A stretch of DNA of 31,538 bases from Chromera velia (lineage: Eukaryota; Sar; Chromeraceae): NCBI GenBank assembly GCA_018398765.1, contig JAHBMJ010001360.1:1-31538 (forward strand), in the 5' to 3' direction. The position numbers were made by a program, and so were the translations under genes. Shown one piece after another: positions 1 through 7,735 of the stretch. The notes under the pieces were generated by a model that saw only the letters and a list, made by a program, of their open reading frames with translations, did no database searches and was not told the DNA's origin. Numbering within the stretch: position 1 is the stretch's first letter; each line of letters starts with the position of its first letter.

Positions 1-300
1 TAGGTACTAAACAATGATTAAAAACTTAAAACAAAGAGTTTTAAACGGTTTGAGAGTGCAATTAAGTGTTTTTTAAATCCTAGTTAGTAAGAGAATTATA
101 TAAAAATTTGATTTATGATAACTATATATATATTTAAATTTGAATGCATGATTTTAAGTTTTTAACTCTTTAAAATATTTTCTTTACAATGAATCTTAAG
201 GTTTTAACAGAAAGATTGAAAACATATAAAACATAGTGTAGAGCTTTTACAAGTATCACAATTGATGTTATTAATATGTTGATATATATATATATATATA
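1..300. repeat. Left arm of ~300-bp inverted repeat (partner 18404-18700)
   Basis: Read in reverse complement this AT-rich stretch matches 18404-18700 almost continuously, including the GTTTTTAATCATTG block and the internal TA run. The arm is cut by the window start, so it extends further left; the right-hand copy continues to about 18768. The inner edge of both copies is a TA microsatellite. It belongs to a repeat family that also leaves partial copies at 4371-4487 and 6795-6900. Confidence 0.85.
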
Positions 301-306
301 TATATA
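280..306. repeat. (TA)n microsatellite
   Basis: Uninterrupted alternating TA run at the inner edge of the inverted-repeat arm. The equivalent edge of the partner, at 18401-18413, is also a TA run. Confidence 0.95.
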
Positions 307-540
307 CTGTGTACTAGACTGTCTGAATATAAATCATGAGCAGAATGCTCATAATATTGGCCGTGAGCTGAAGGCACTGTTTCAGTGTAACACTGCAACA
401 ACCAGACAACGAAGTTATTCGACTCATATAACAATTTTTTAATGCCGCCGAAACAATGATCAACATTTTTATATTGGCTTTCAGTGTACGTAACCTGTCA
501 GTAAAGATCTGTGTGCATGTGGATCTGCCAGTGCACGCAG

Positions 541-601
<61 letters not shown>

Positions 602-616
602 TACACACACATACAC

Positions 617-656
<40 letters not shown>
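541..656. repeat. (CA)n microsatellite with TACA interruptions
   Basis: Long alternating CA tract with regular ACATAC interruptions. Alternating purine-pyrimidine DNA of this length can adopt Z-form; that is general knowledge, not shown here. Confidence 0.97.
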
Positions 657-657
<1 letters not shown>

Positions 658-928
658 AGGGGAACGGGCCGGGGGGAAAGGGGAAAAGGGAGGATTATAA
701 GCCGGCAGAGAAACCTTAGGCATGAAAGAGAGACCAAGAGGTAGAAGGAGAACGAGTACATGCACTGCAGACGCGTGCACACGCACATAAACGCGCACTC
801 AGACAAGCTGGCTCACAGAAAGCAACAACACGCCTTCATTCTTTCTGAAAGAGGTAAACGTCATGAGCCTTATAAGAAAGAAAAGGATGGAAAGACTGTG
901 TTGCGTTGCGTGCATACCTTTATATACC

Positions 929-969
929 CACACACACGCACACACATACGCACATACATACACACACAG

Positions 970-1006
<37 letters not shown>
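929..1006. repeat. Second (CA)n microsatellite
   Basis: Interrupted CA tract with CATA units, on the same strand as the tract at 541-656. Confidence 0.95.
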
Positions 1007-1489
1007 GTGTCACACACGCTGTACCTAGCGTTGTACACACCTAGATACACACACATGCAGAGACGGAGAAAGACTCAAAAAAGAAATCAAAATGGTCAAC
1101 AAAAAGGCAGCTTAGAGCTCCAGAGCCTGGCAGACTAAGTACAACCTACTGATATAAAGGACGAGCTCTGAACCCACCTTCTAGAGGGGCTGTCAGGGGG
1201 GGTCCCTCCACATACCTCGAAGTGGACTTAACTGCATTCATATTCAGAAGACACACATATGAAGAAGAGTCCATAGATGTATCAAGCACAGAAACAGGCA
1301 GATGGGAGAAGAATTAAAGCCTTAGAAAACGAATTCAAAAGGTTTTACAATAATAGAGCTGCTTTTTTCTGAATGTGCACAAGCAGAGAACACGAGGCGC
1401 GCAACGCGCAACCCTGATGGCTAACCCGAAACAGCCCACAATAGTGCAGATTAAGAACAGAAAAAGAACATGTAGCATGAATTCATACA

Positions 1490-2010
1490 AGATGAATGCT
1501 GTCCTGAATACCTTTTATCCAAAAAATGTGTCTTTTCTGTGATGTGAAAGAAAAAAAAATCCTTCATATTTTCACCGAGGGAGAATTCAGGCCTAAATTC
1601 TCTCTCGGGTGAAACGGCTCAAAGTGCTACACATTGAGAGCTGCCAGGAGAGAAAGAGAGCAGTTAGCACGATTTTAATCAAGATGAATGCTATCCCAAA
1701 CACCTTTCATCCAAAGTACATCTCTTTTCTATGGTACGAAGGAAAAAAAAATCCTTCGCATTTTGACCGAGGGAGAATTCAGGGCTAAATTCTCCTTCAG
1801 ACGATATTTCCTTGACATACCCGGACAGGAAGAATTCAGCCCTGAATTCTCCCTCGGTGACAATAAAAAAAAATCTTTGTCGAGGGAGCAAAAAAAGATG
1901 ACTTATTTTGGTAAAAGAAGCCAGAAAAAACACTAAAAAAAATTCTCCCTCCAAAAAATTTTTTTTAGATACTCATCGAGGGAGAATTCAGCCCTGAATT
2001 CTCCCTCGCC
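1490..2010. repeat. Array of GAATTC-centred palindromes within a ~190-bp tandem duplication
   Basis: Four palindromes share the core GAGGGAGAATTCAG and its reverse complement: 1571-1613, 1767-1800, 1827-1857 and 1977-2008. The last is perfect: 15-bp arms with a 2-nt centre. Half-sites without a partner occur near 1880 and 1941. The first two copies sit at equivalent places in a diverged tandem duplication (about 1490-1613 versus 1681-1800), each preceded by an A-run and ATCCTTC. The second and third palindromes can also pair with each other into a larger hairpin. No protein is supported here. Confidence 0.85.
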
Positions 2011-2189
2011 AAATATTTTTTTCACATAATCCAAGAGGGAGAGGCGGAACACAAAGTGTGAAATAGGTCTAAAAGAACAGTGCAGCTTCCACCGACACCC
2101 TTTGCGAAGCTAGGCAATCCACTTTTTATGCCTTAACTCCCCACCAATTTCTCCCACCAACCTTTTTCCCACCGACCTCTCCGAGTCTC

Positions 2190-2520
2190 CGGATTGTCTG
2201 TGTCCTTCCCGGCGGGCACCGGCCACCCCGGCCACTTGTGACGCCGCCGGCCCTGGCCCTGCTCCCTTGTGACGCCGCCGGCCCGGGCCAGGCCAGGCCC
2301 CGATCACCCCCAGCTTCCTTTGCCAGTCGCGGACGTTCATTTACTCGGCCCAAACGTCTCACCGCTCCCTCCAGCTGGCGTCTCTCTGCTCCCTCTAATT
2401 TCTCCCTATGATGCCGCCGGCCCTGGCCTAAGCCACGGCATGGCCCGGCCCCGGGCCCGGCCCCCACCCTTGTCCCCGTCCTTGCCCCCACCTCCGTCGA
2501 TGGACGTCCCCCCAGCCCCG
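2190..2520. repeat. GC-rich minisatellite (CTTGTGAYGCCGCCGGCC units), copy 1
   Basis: Units of about 25-30 bp resembling CTTGTGACGCCGCCGGCC start at about 2236, 2266 and 2406, separated by CCCGGGCC-type sequence. GC content is far above the flanks. Open frames across it on either strand are Pro/Ala/Arg/Gly low-complexity translations, which I do not call as genes. Confidence 0.8.
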
Positions 2521-3087
2521 CCAGCGCTCCGGTCTGCTCACTCTCTTGATCTGCCCTGAGGCTCTCCTTCTCACTTCTTTGCCCCCTCTTCTATCTTCTG
2601 TCTTCGCCGGGATCTATACATCGGGGCCGGGGCTGGTGTCAGTATGCAGTCTCAAAGATAGAAAGCAGACCTGAATACAGGCAGACAAGCAGTACATTCA
2701 AAGGGAGATAAACGGAAAGTAAGGATAAGCATCCTTCCCCTCCTCCCATTACCTCTTCCCAGGTTGTTATAAGTTCTCTTCTTTCTTTCTGGACCATACC
2801 TACTGGATGCCTTTAACTATCTTTAACTAATTTTCACTGATAGGCACGGATGCAAAACGATGCGATTGATAGGGACCGAATGAAAATAAACCACTGACCC
2901 AGAGAGATGGTCGTCACACCGTGACAGAGCCCCAAGTGCTGCTCTTCAGTACGATCAAAGGAACGAAACCTGCATTCAATCACATCCCTAAGAGGCAACA
3001 AAGCCAAAAACGACGGTTCAAGGCAAACATCTGCTCAACAGTGCATCATGCACTGACCCACACAGAGAGACGGAACTGTAGACTCAC

Positions 3088-3146
3088 CAGAAGAATGGCG
3101 AAAGCAACCCCAGCTCCTCAGCAAAGGCAAAAGGTGGTCCCAGATC
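3088..3146 (-). CDS. Exon-like cassette A (59 nt), unknown gene
   Basis: On the minus strand this 59-nt block is preceded by TTGCACGCAG and followed by GTGAGTC, near-consensus acceptor and donor sites. In one frame it encodes DLGPPFAFAEELGLLSPFF. Homologous blocks lie at 3426-3487, 3272-3299 (shortened), 5796-5860 and 5986-6044, all with a TGCAG-type acceptor and GTNNGT-type donor, so this reads as a tandem array of duplicated exons. No protein family was recognised. The alternative is a satellite repeat that happens to keep AG and GT at its borders. Confidence 0.4.
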
Positions 3147-3271
3147 CTGCGTGCAACCACCGAACAAGAAAAGGATGAAGTTGCATGGGAGGGTCTGAGA
3201 TGCATCATGCTCTGACCTGATTAAACGGCTTGCAAGCAGTGAGATAAACAAGCTCAGCCTGATAAACTTAC

Positions 3272-3299
3272 CGGAGAGGACGCGAGGGAGCACCAAACC
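3272..3299 (-). CDS. Exon-like cassette (28 nt, shortened)
   Basis: Minus strand: acceptor context GTGGATGCAG, then GGTTTGGTGCTCCC, then donor GTAAGTTTATC. It aligns with the 5' half of the 59-nt cassettes and ends early. The following intron-like sequence (GTTTATC motif) matches that after cassette 5986-6044. Confidence 0.33.
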
Positions 3300-3425
3300 C
3301 TGCATCCACGCAGCCAGAGTGAAAAGAAGGATGGGTGAATAGAGGAACCCACGTGGATTATTCCCTGACATGAGTTGACCGACTGAAGCCGCGTTGTACC
3401 CAGAGATGCCCAAGCCCTAACTGAC

Positions 3426-3487
3426 CAAAGAGATGAGACGAACGCAACTCCTTCTGCACACCAGAGGCAAGCGAGAGCTCCAAACTC
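3426..3487 (-). CDS. Exon-like cassette (62 nt)
   Basis: Minus strand: acceptor TATGGATGCAG, then a 62-nt block encoding EFGALACLWCAEGVAFVSS in one frame, then donor GTCAGTTAG. Positions of Gly, Ala, Glu and the aromatic end match cassette 3088-3146, supporting common origin. Function unknown. Confidence 0.37.
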
Positions 3488-3489
3488 CT

Positions 3490-4370
3490 GCATCCATACC
3501 GTATGAAGAGGAAGGAAAAAGGGTAAACAGATGCATCAACCCAGGTCTTTCTGATATAACAATTAAAACCCCTTGCCCATACAAAGTGTTGTTTAAAAGG
3601 AGACGGCAAAGCTCAGCCCACCTCAAAAGTGCAGCCACACTACAGCACCGGCGCACGATCCCCAGCGACAGGCCCACAACAAGTGCACTCTACAGAAAAT
3701 CTGCATAGCAACGTGGAGCTATAACTGAAAGGAATGAAGCGGGATCTTTTAATTTCTTCCTTGCTTTCTGACAGATGCCTCGGCCTGCAAAAGCATATAA
3801 TCGGATTTCTACCGTACAGGCGAATATTCGGATTGGGATGCGTGCGTCAGTCAAGCGTGGCAGCCCGCGCGGGCCAGTTGGGGCAGGCCGCGGCACAGAC
3901 GCACGTACGTACGGCGCGGCACTGCATGCCACGCGCGGCATGCACGCCACTGTGCTACAACACTTCCAACCTTCACTCTCATACACTCTGGGCTCTAATT
4001 TAAAACCTTTAAAAACAACAAAAGAATCGTTAAAGATACACTTAAACGATTTTGAATATATTTAAACTAGTTTAAACTGTTTGTATATTTAAAAAAATTT
4101 TGGAGTCGGAATTAGTGTTGGAGTTGGTCTAGTCCCGTTTTCACATGGACTCACAGAACTGTAGACTCACCGGAAGAATAGTGAAAGCAATCCCAGCTCC
4201 TCAACAAAGCCGCTTTAATTCCGGTGCTCCCCGCCACCGCCTTAATTGCATGTATGACAGGCGCGTGCGTTGACGCACGAAACACGCACGCCGCGCGAAC
4301 AAATACAATATATTTTTTTTTCTCACTAAACCCAATTAATTTAAAAACAGGAAATCGTACTGTTTGATTG
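3490..4370. other. Spacer with GC-rich CpG patch and AT-rich stretch
   Basis: 3840-3960 is dense in CG and GCGCGGC motifs; 3990-4110 is AT-rich with TTTAAA repeats. 4161-4210 holds another partial cassette end (minus-strand CTTCCG then GTGAGTC). 4255-4305 is a second GCACGC-rich patch leading into the 4371 repeat. No gene is supported. Confidence 0.6.
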
Positions 4371-4487
4371 CTTAAAACTCTTTGTTTTAAGCTTTTAAAT
4401 ATTGTTTACTGCCTAAAAAAGCTTGAGAGGTATGGTTGTTTTGGAGACTGTTTTACTGTTGGAGACCGTTCGGGATAGATTTGTCTT
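4371..4487 (+). repeat. Partial copy of the CTCTTTGTTTT repeat family
   Basis: Matches 18651-18768 in the same orientation: AAAACTCTTTGTTTTAAG, TTGTTTACTGCCTA, GGTTGTTTTGGAGAC, then GGGATAGATTTGTCTT. A more diverged copy is at 6795-6900. A GC-rich patch and an ATACAATATATTTTT-like segment precede both the 4371 and 6795 copies, so the family unit is about 230 bp. Confidence 0.85.
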
Positions 4488-4705
4488 CCCCCCTCCTGGT
4501 TGTTACCAGAAAAAACAGGTCTGATTCTTCCGGTAAGGGGGGGGGTTCACCGATTTTTTTTGTCAGAAAAAAATTAAAAGTGGTTGTTTTGACATTAGTA
4601 ACCGATTGGGACCACTTCTTTTTTTTTCCGACAAAAAAATTTTTTGACCCCCCCCCTTACCGGAAGAATCAGACCTGTTTTTTCTGGTAATTCTCAGGGG
4701 GGGGG
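4488..4705. repeat. ~218-bp hairpin (inverted repeat)
   Basis: The left arm (TACCAGAAAAAACAGGTCTG, TTCCGGTAAGGGGGG) is mirrored on the right as CCCCCCTTACCGGAA and CAGACCTGTTTTTTCTGGTA. Pairing continues inward (GATTTTTTTTGTCAGAAAAA with a right-arm equivalent near 4620-4645), leaving a short loop around 4580-4615. This looks like a fold-back or MITE-type insertion, or the end of a larger element beginning with the 4745 block. Confidence 0.85.
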
Positions 4706-4879
4706 GTCACGGCCTAGGTCACGGCACTACCGGAAATTTAGGGCAGGAAAGAGAGTAGAATGAGGCCAAAAGAGCAGTGCAGCCGCCACCGGCACCTTTC
4801 AAGACGTAAGCCAATCCACTTTTTTTGTCCCAACTCCTCACTGTTCTCCCCCACCAGCCTCCCACCAGATTCTCTGCTC

Positions 4880-5200
4880 CTTTGCTGCCCACCCCGGCCC
4901 ACTTGTGACACCGCCGGCCCCGGCCCACTTGTGATGCCACCGGCCCTGGCCTCGGGCCCCGCCCTGCCCCCTTGTGGCGCCGCTGGCCCCGGCCCCGACC
5001 CCGGCAGTCGTGGACGTTCCTTTATTCAGTGCATGTAAAGTCTCTGCTCGCTCTAGTTCACTCTCGGCTCTCCATGGTCGCTCGGACCTCTCCCTGTAAC
5101 GCCGCCGGGCCCAGCCCCGGGCGGGCCCCCGGCCTTGGCCTGGCCACCGTGGGTTGCCGCCCCTGCCTCCGTCCTTGCCCCGGCCTAGGCCCCGGCCTCC
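4880..5200. repeat. GC-rich minisatellite, copy 2
   Basis: CTTGTGAYRCCRCCGGCC-type units start at about 4899, 4928, 4972 and 5090, more degenerate than in copy 1. Apparent ORFs are compositional artefacts. Confidence 0.78.
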
Positions 5201-5795
5201 ATGGATGGACGTTGCTCCGGCCCAGCGCTCTAGCCTGCTCACTGCCTTGATCGGATTTTGCCCGCTCCTCTTCGTTCCTTTGCCAAACTGTTATACGGAG
5301 ACTCACGCATTGGGGCTAGACAGAGCCGAGGATGGTGCTGGAGCAGACCCTGGGGCCAGGGTGCCTCAAACATAAAGAAAAGACCCAAACAAAGACAAGC
5401 AAGCAGTAAAAAGGAGACAAACGGGAAACGGGGGCAGGTGACCCCCCCCCTCCTCCCTTTGGCTCTCTCCAGGTTGGCATATACTCTCTCTCATCTCTTT
5501 CCAAACCACACTTACTAGATGCATATGACTGACTTTGACAGACAGGCATGGATGCAAAACGGAATGACTGACACAGACCCCATAAAAACAAACCACTGAC
5601 CCTAGCCAGAGAGACAGTCGTCACTTGGAGCCTCAAATGCTGTTCCGCAGCATGATCAAAGGCACCGAAACCTGGCAGTGCATCCATTTACATCCGCAAG
5701 AGGCAACAAAGCTAAAAAAGACGGTTCAAAGCAAACATCTGCTCGACACTGCATCATGCACTAACCCACACAGAGAGACAGAAATGAACACTCAC

Positions 5796-5860
5796 CAGAA
5801 AAAAGGCGAAAGCAACCCCAGCTCCTCAGTTACTGTAGAGGCAAGAAGGCGTCCCAGATC
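5796..5860 (-). CDS. Exon-like cassette (65 nt)
   Basis: Minus strand: acceptor TGACTGCATACAG|GATCTGGGACG, ending CTTTTTTCTG|GTGAGTG. It is the duplicate of the 3088-3146 cassette (shared GAGGAGCTGGGGTTGCTTTC) with a 6-nt insertion. The insertion includes a TAA in the frame conserved between cassettes, which is read-through if TAA is not a stop here (see findings). Confidence 0.35.
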
Positions 5861-5985
5861 CTGTATGCAGTCACAGAGTAAGAAAAGAATAATTTAAAAG
5901 TTCCAGGCGAAAGTCTGAGGTGCATCATGTTCCGACGTGTTGGAACGGCTTGCAAGTTTTGAGGAAGATAAATAGATAAACCCAC

Positions 5986-6044
5986 CAAAGAGCACGCGAA
6001 GGCCGATCTGGCTCCCTCAAACAGCCTAGTGGGAGTCCCACATC
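5986..6044 (-). CDS. Exon-like cassette (59 nt)
   Basis: Minus strand: acceptor TATCTGCAGGCAG, a 59-nt block beginning GATGTGGGACTCCC, then donor GTGGGTTTATC. It has the same length as cassette 3088-3146 and the same GAT(C/G)TGGGAC start. A further partial copy ends at 6175 (minus-strand TTCTTTCTG|GTGAGTT) without a clear acceptor. Confidence 0.37.
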
Positions 6045-6229
6045 CTGCCTGCAGATACATACCAAAAAGATAAGGAAGTATGGAAGTCTGGGCAAAGGTG
6101 GGCCAATACCTGATATGATGCAATGAGGGTCACGGATAGCTTACATTTGAGAGGAGACGGAATCTGAAACTCACCAGAAAGAAGACAAAGATAGCCCCAG
6201 TTCCCCCAGCGAGGCAAACAGAAGCTCGA

Positions 6230-6790
6230 AAGCTTGAATCAATCGATCGAGGCACATAGCAGAAGAGGATGTTGACCAAACATTGGGAGCAAGCCGACCC
6301 TCTCCATTTTACCCATCTTACCTACTTGCCAGAATAAGACGGAGAAATAAACCGATGCCCGAAAGAAAAGAGACGGCTGAGGTTCCACCCAAAGTCTGCT
6401 CCTAAGGCGAAGCGTGGAGCAGCTTTGACTTTGACAAAAGTGATCTGATTTAAAAATATGAGGAAACATGAGCGGTGAACAGTAAACAGTTTATGAGCAG
6501 TGTGAAGAGAAATATGCAGTATGACTAGCTTACCTTTATCAAATTAGAGCTCATACTGCATAGCCCTTCAATTCTACCGCACGCATGCGTCAAAATCGGA
6601 TTCCGATCCGATTTTAAATTCCTTTGAAAGCTTTACGAGGCCTAGGCAGCGCGCGCGGCCGCCGCGGACTATATATTTTTTGGAAGGGGCGCGCGCGGAT
6701 GCGACCATGCGGTCACGCGCCGCTCAGGCGCAATACATTTTTTTCTAGCACTCGCTAACTATGATTTATAAACGCAAAAATGCACTTGCA
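6230..6790. other. Spacer with CpG-rich patch; no supported gene
   Basis: 6585-6630 contains a short palindrome (AATCGGATTCCGATCCGATT). 6640-6735 is very CpG-rich (GCGCGCGCGGCCGCCGCGG, GCGACCATGCGGTCACGCG) and is followed by an ATACATTTTTTT segment as in the 4.3-kb copy. No credible coding region. Confidence 0.55.
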
Positions 6791-6794
6791 AAAT

Positions 6795-6900
6795 GCTTAA
6801 AACTCTTTGTTTTTCTTTTTTAACAACTGTTTACTGCCCCAAAATGCTTGCAGGATAGGGTTGTTTTGGAGATCGTTTTAGTGTTAGAGACCATTTTAGA
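6795..6900 (+). repeat. Diverged copy of the CTCTTTGTTTT repeat family
   Basis: Shares AAAACTCTTTGTTTTT, ACTGTTTACTGCC, GGGTTGTTTTGGAGA and TTAGAGACC with the 4371 and 18651 copies. It abuts the Copia-like fragment that follows. Confidence 0.75.
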
Positions 6901-6929
6901 AAATTTTTCCTTGTTTTATGATAGAGACA

Positions 6930-7369
6930 AGAAAGAGGGGTACAAAGAGATGGAGCTAGGGATGGAGTTTCAGTTGGTAGGTGAGTCTGCCCTCGCTGGT
7001 GACATCACTCAACTCGACTACGACAACACAGTCATGTAGAGGTTGAAGAAAGAGGGGAGGAAGCTTGACAGCACCACTGTTGCAAAGCTGTTGGCTCTAG
7101 TGTTGGCTTTTAAGGACAGATGCAAGGAGATTTACCGCTATAGGGACTTTGTGAAGTCTCTTTGGGGGGTGAATCCTCTTATTGTTATCTTGACTGACTC
7201 CCAGCCTCTTGTCTTTTAGTTAAAAAGTGGACTGTGCGCGTCAGAGCCTCGTTTCTAACATGAGTTAAAACTTGTGATTGAGATGTTAGGAGAACTGAAG
7301 GCTGAGACACGTTGGATGCCGATTAGTGCATAGCACGCAGACAGACAGACAAAGTTTTTAAGGGTTTGA
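6930..7369 (+). pseudogene. C-terminal RNase H tail of a Copia-like polyprotein (5'-truncated fragment)
   Basis: The frame at positions = 2 (mod 3) carries signatures of the end of a Ty1/Copia RT-RNase H: ILTDSQPLVF near 7190-7216, then ELKAETRWMPIS near 7295-7330, then HAD at 7334-7342 and TKF at 7349-7357, as in the family's W-x-P...Q-x-A-D-x-L-T-K ending. A TGA follows at 7367-7369, close to where such polyproteins normally stop. Four TAR codons interrupt it (7037, 7217, 7256, 7331). The one at 7331 lies just before HAD, near where the family carries a glutamine. Everything upstream of RNase H is missing; the fragment begins in repeat sequence. It is either a degraded copy or a 5'-truncated copy in a genome with UAR = Gln. 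Confidence 0.6.
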
Positions 7370-7395
7370 ATGGACGATTGATCTTTGTATGAATG

Positions 7396-7428
7396 CATCA
7401 CGTTGGGTTAAATATGTAATACATCTAC
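7396..7428 (+). repeat. Terminal inverted repeat, left (two-gene element)
   Basis: Matches the reverse complement of 14902-14934 at 27 of 33 positions; five of the six differences are transitions. Core: GTTAAATATGTAATACAT here versus GTCAAATATGCAATACAT. The exact tip cannot be fixed because no target-site duplication is obvious. Confidence 0.6.
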
Positions 7429-7439
7429 CGCGCATTGCG

Positions 7440-7735
7440 CGCTCATCGATCGTACCTGAAAAATACTAGGCGCATGCATGATCAAAAAAATTTCAAGGTC
7501 GATCGATCGGCCATTGAAGATCGATCAATTGACCCTGTTAGAAATATTGATGTACCATTCAGCGATCGACATCGAACTCCTGATCAATCCAGATGTTCAT
7601 CAATTGATCTTGCAATCTGTGGAGCGATCGAAGTCCATATATCCTGTGACCTTGCCTGCACTGATCGAGCTTTCCCGTTGCTCACGTGCACAAGTCTCGA
7701 TCAAAACATACATTCGATCTTGCTTTGATCTTTCT
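7440..7735. repeat. GATCGA-rich subterminal array, left
   Basis: About 17 GATC tetramers in 300 bp, many as GATCGATC, ATCGATCG, GATCAATTGATC or GATCGA, in both orientations. A comparable array lies at 14640-14875 at the other end. Clustered short motifs inside both TIRs are typical of transposase-binding subterminal repeats in DNA transposons; that role is inferred. Confidence 0.65.

Larger units (their letters stand above)
307..1490. other. Non-coding stretch with two CA microsatellites; no supported gene
   Basis: All open frames here are products of the CA/TG repeats (poly His-Thr or Val-Cys translations). Between the repeats lies unremarkable sequence without motifs I recognise. Nothing beyond the microsatellites can be supported. 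Confidence 0.7.
2045..3240. repeat. Segmental duplication, copy 1 (partner 4745-5945)
   Basis: Direct repeat of 4745-5945 at a constant offset of about 2.70 kb. Matching landmarks include GCAATCCACTTTTT (about 2113 and 4811), the GC-rich minisatellite, CCACTGACCC (about 2890 and 5593) and TGCATCATGCACT (3046 and 5752). Copies are diverged (roughly 70-80% by eye) with small indels. Each is immediately preceded by hairpin-forming sequence, so the hairpin and the block may be parts of one element. Confidence 0.85.
4745..5945. repeat. Segmental duplication, copy 2 (partner 2045-3240)
   Basis: See landmarks listed for copy 1. This copy carries its own GC-rich minisatellite (about 4880-5200) and two exon-like cassettes near its end. 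It lies directly after the hairpin at 4488-4705. Confidence 0.85.

Noticed and set aside
456..1138. Open frames across the CA repeats
   Set aside because: Translations are His-Thr or Val-Cys repeats produced by the microsatellite.
2110..2560. Pro/Ala/Arg-rich open frames on both strands
   Set aside because: GC-rich minisatellite keeps several frames open at once; no start context, no domain.
4719..5306. Second set of GC-rich open frames
   Set aside because: Same minisatellite effect as in copy 1.
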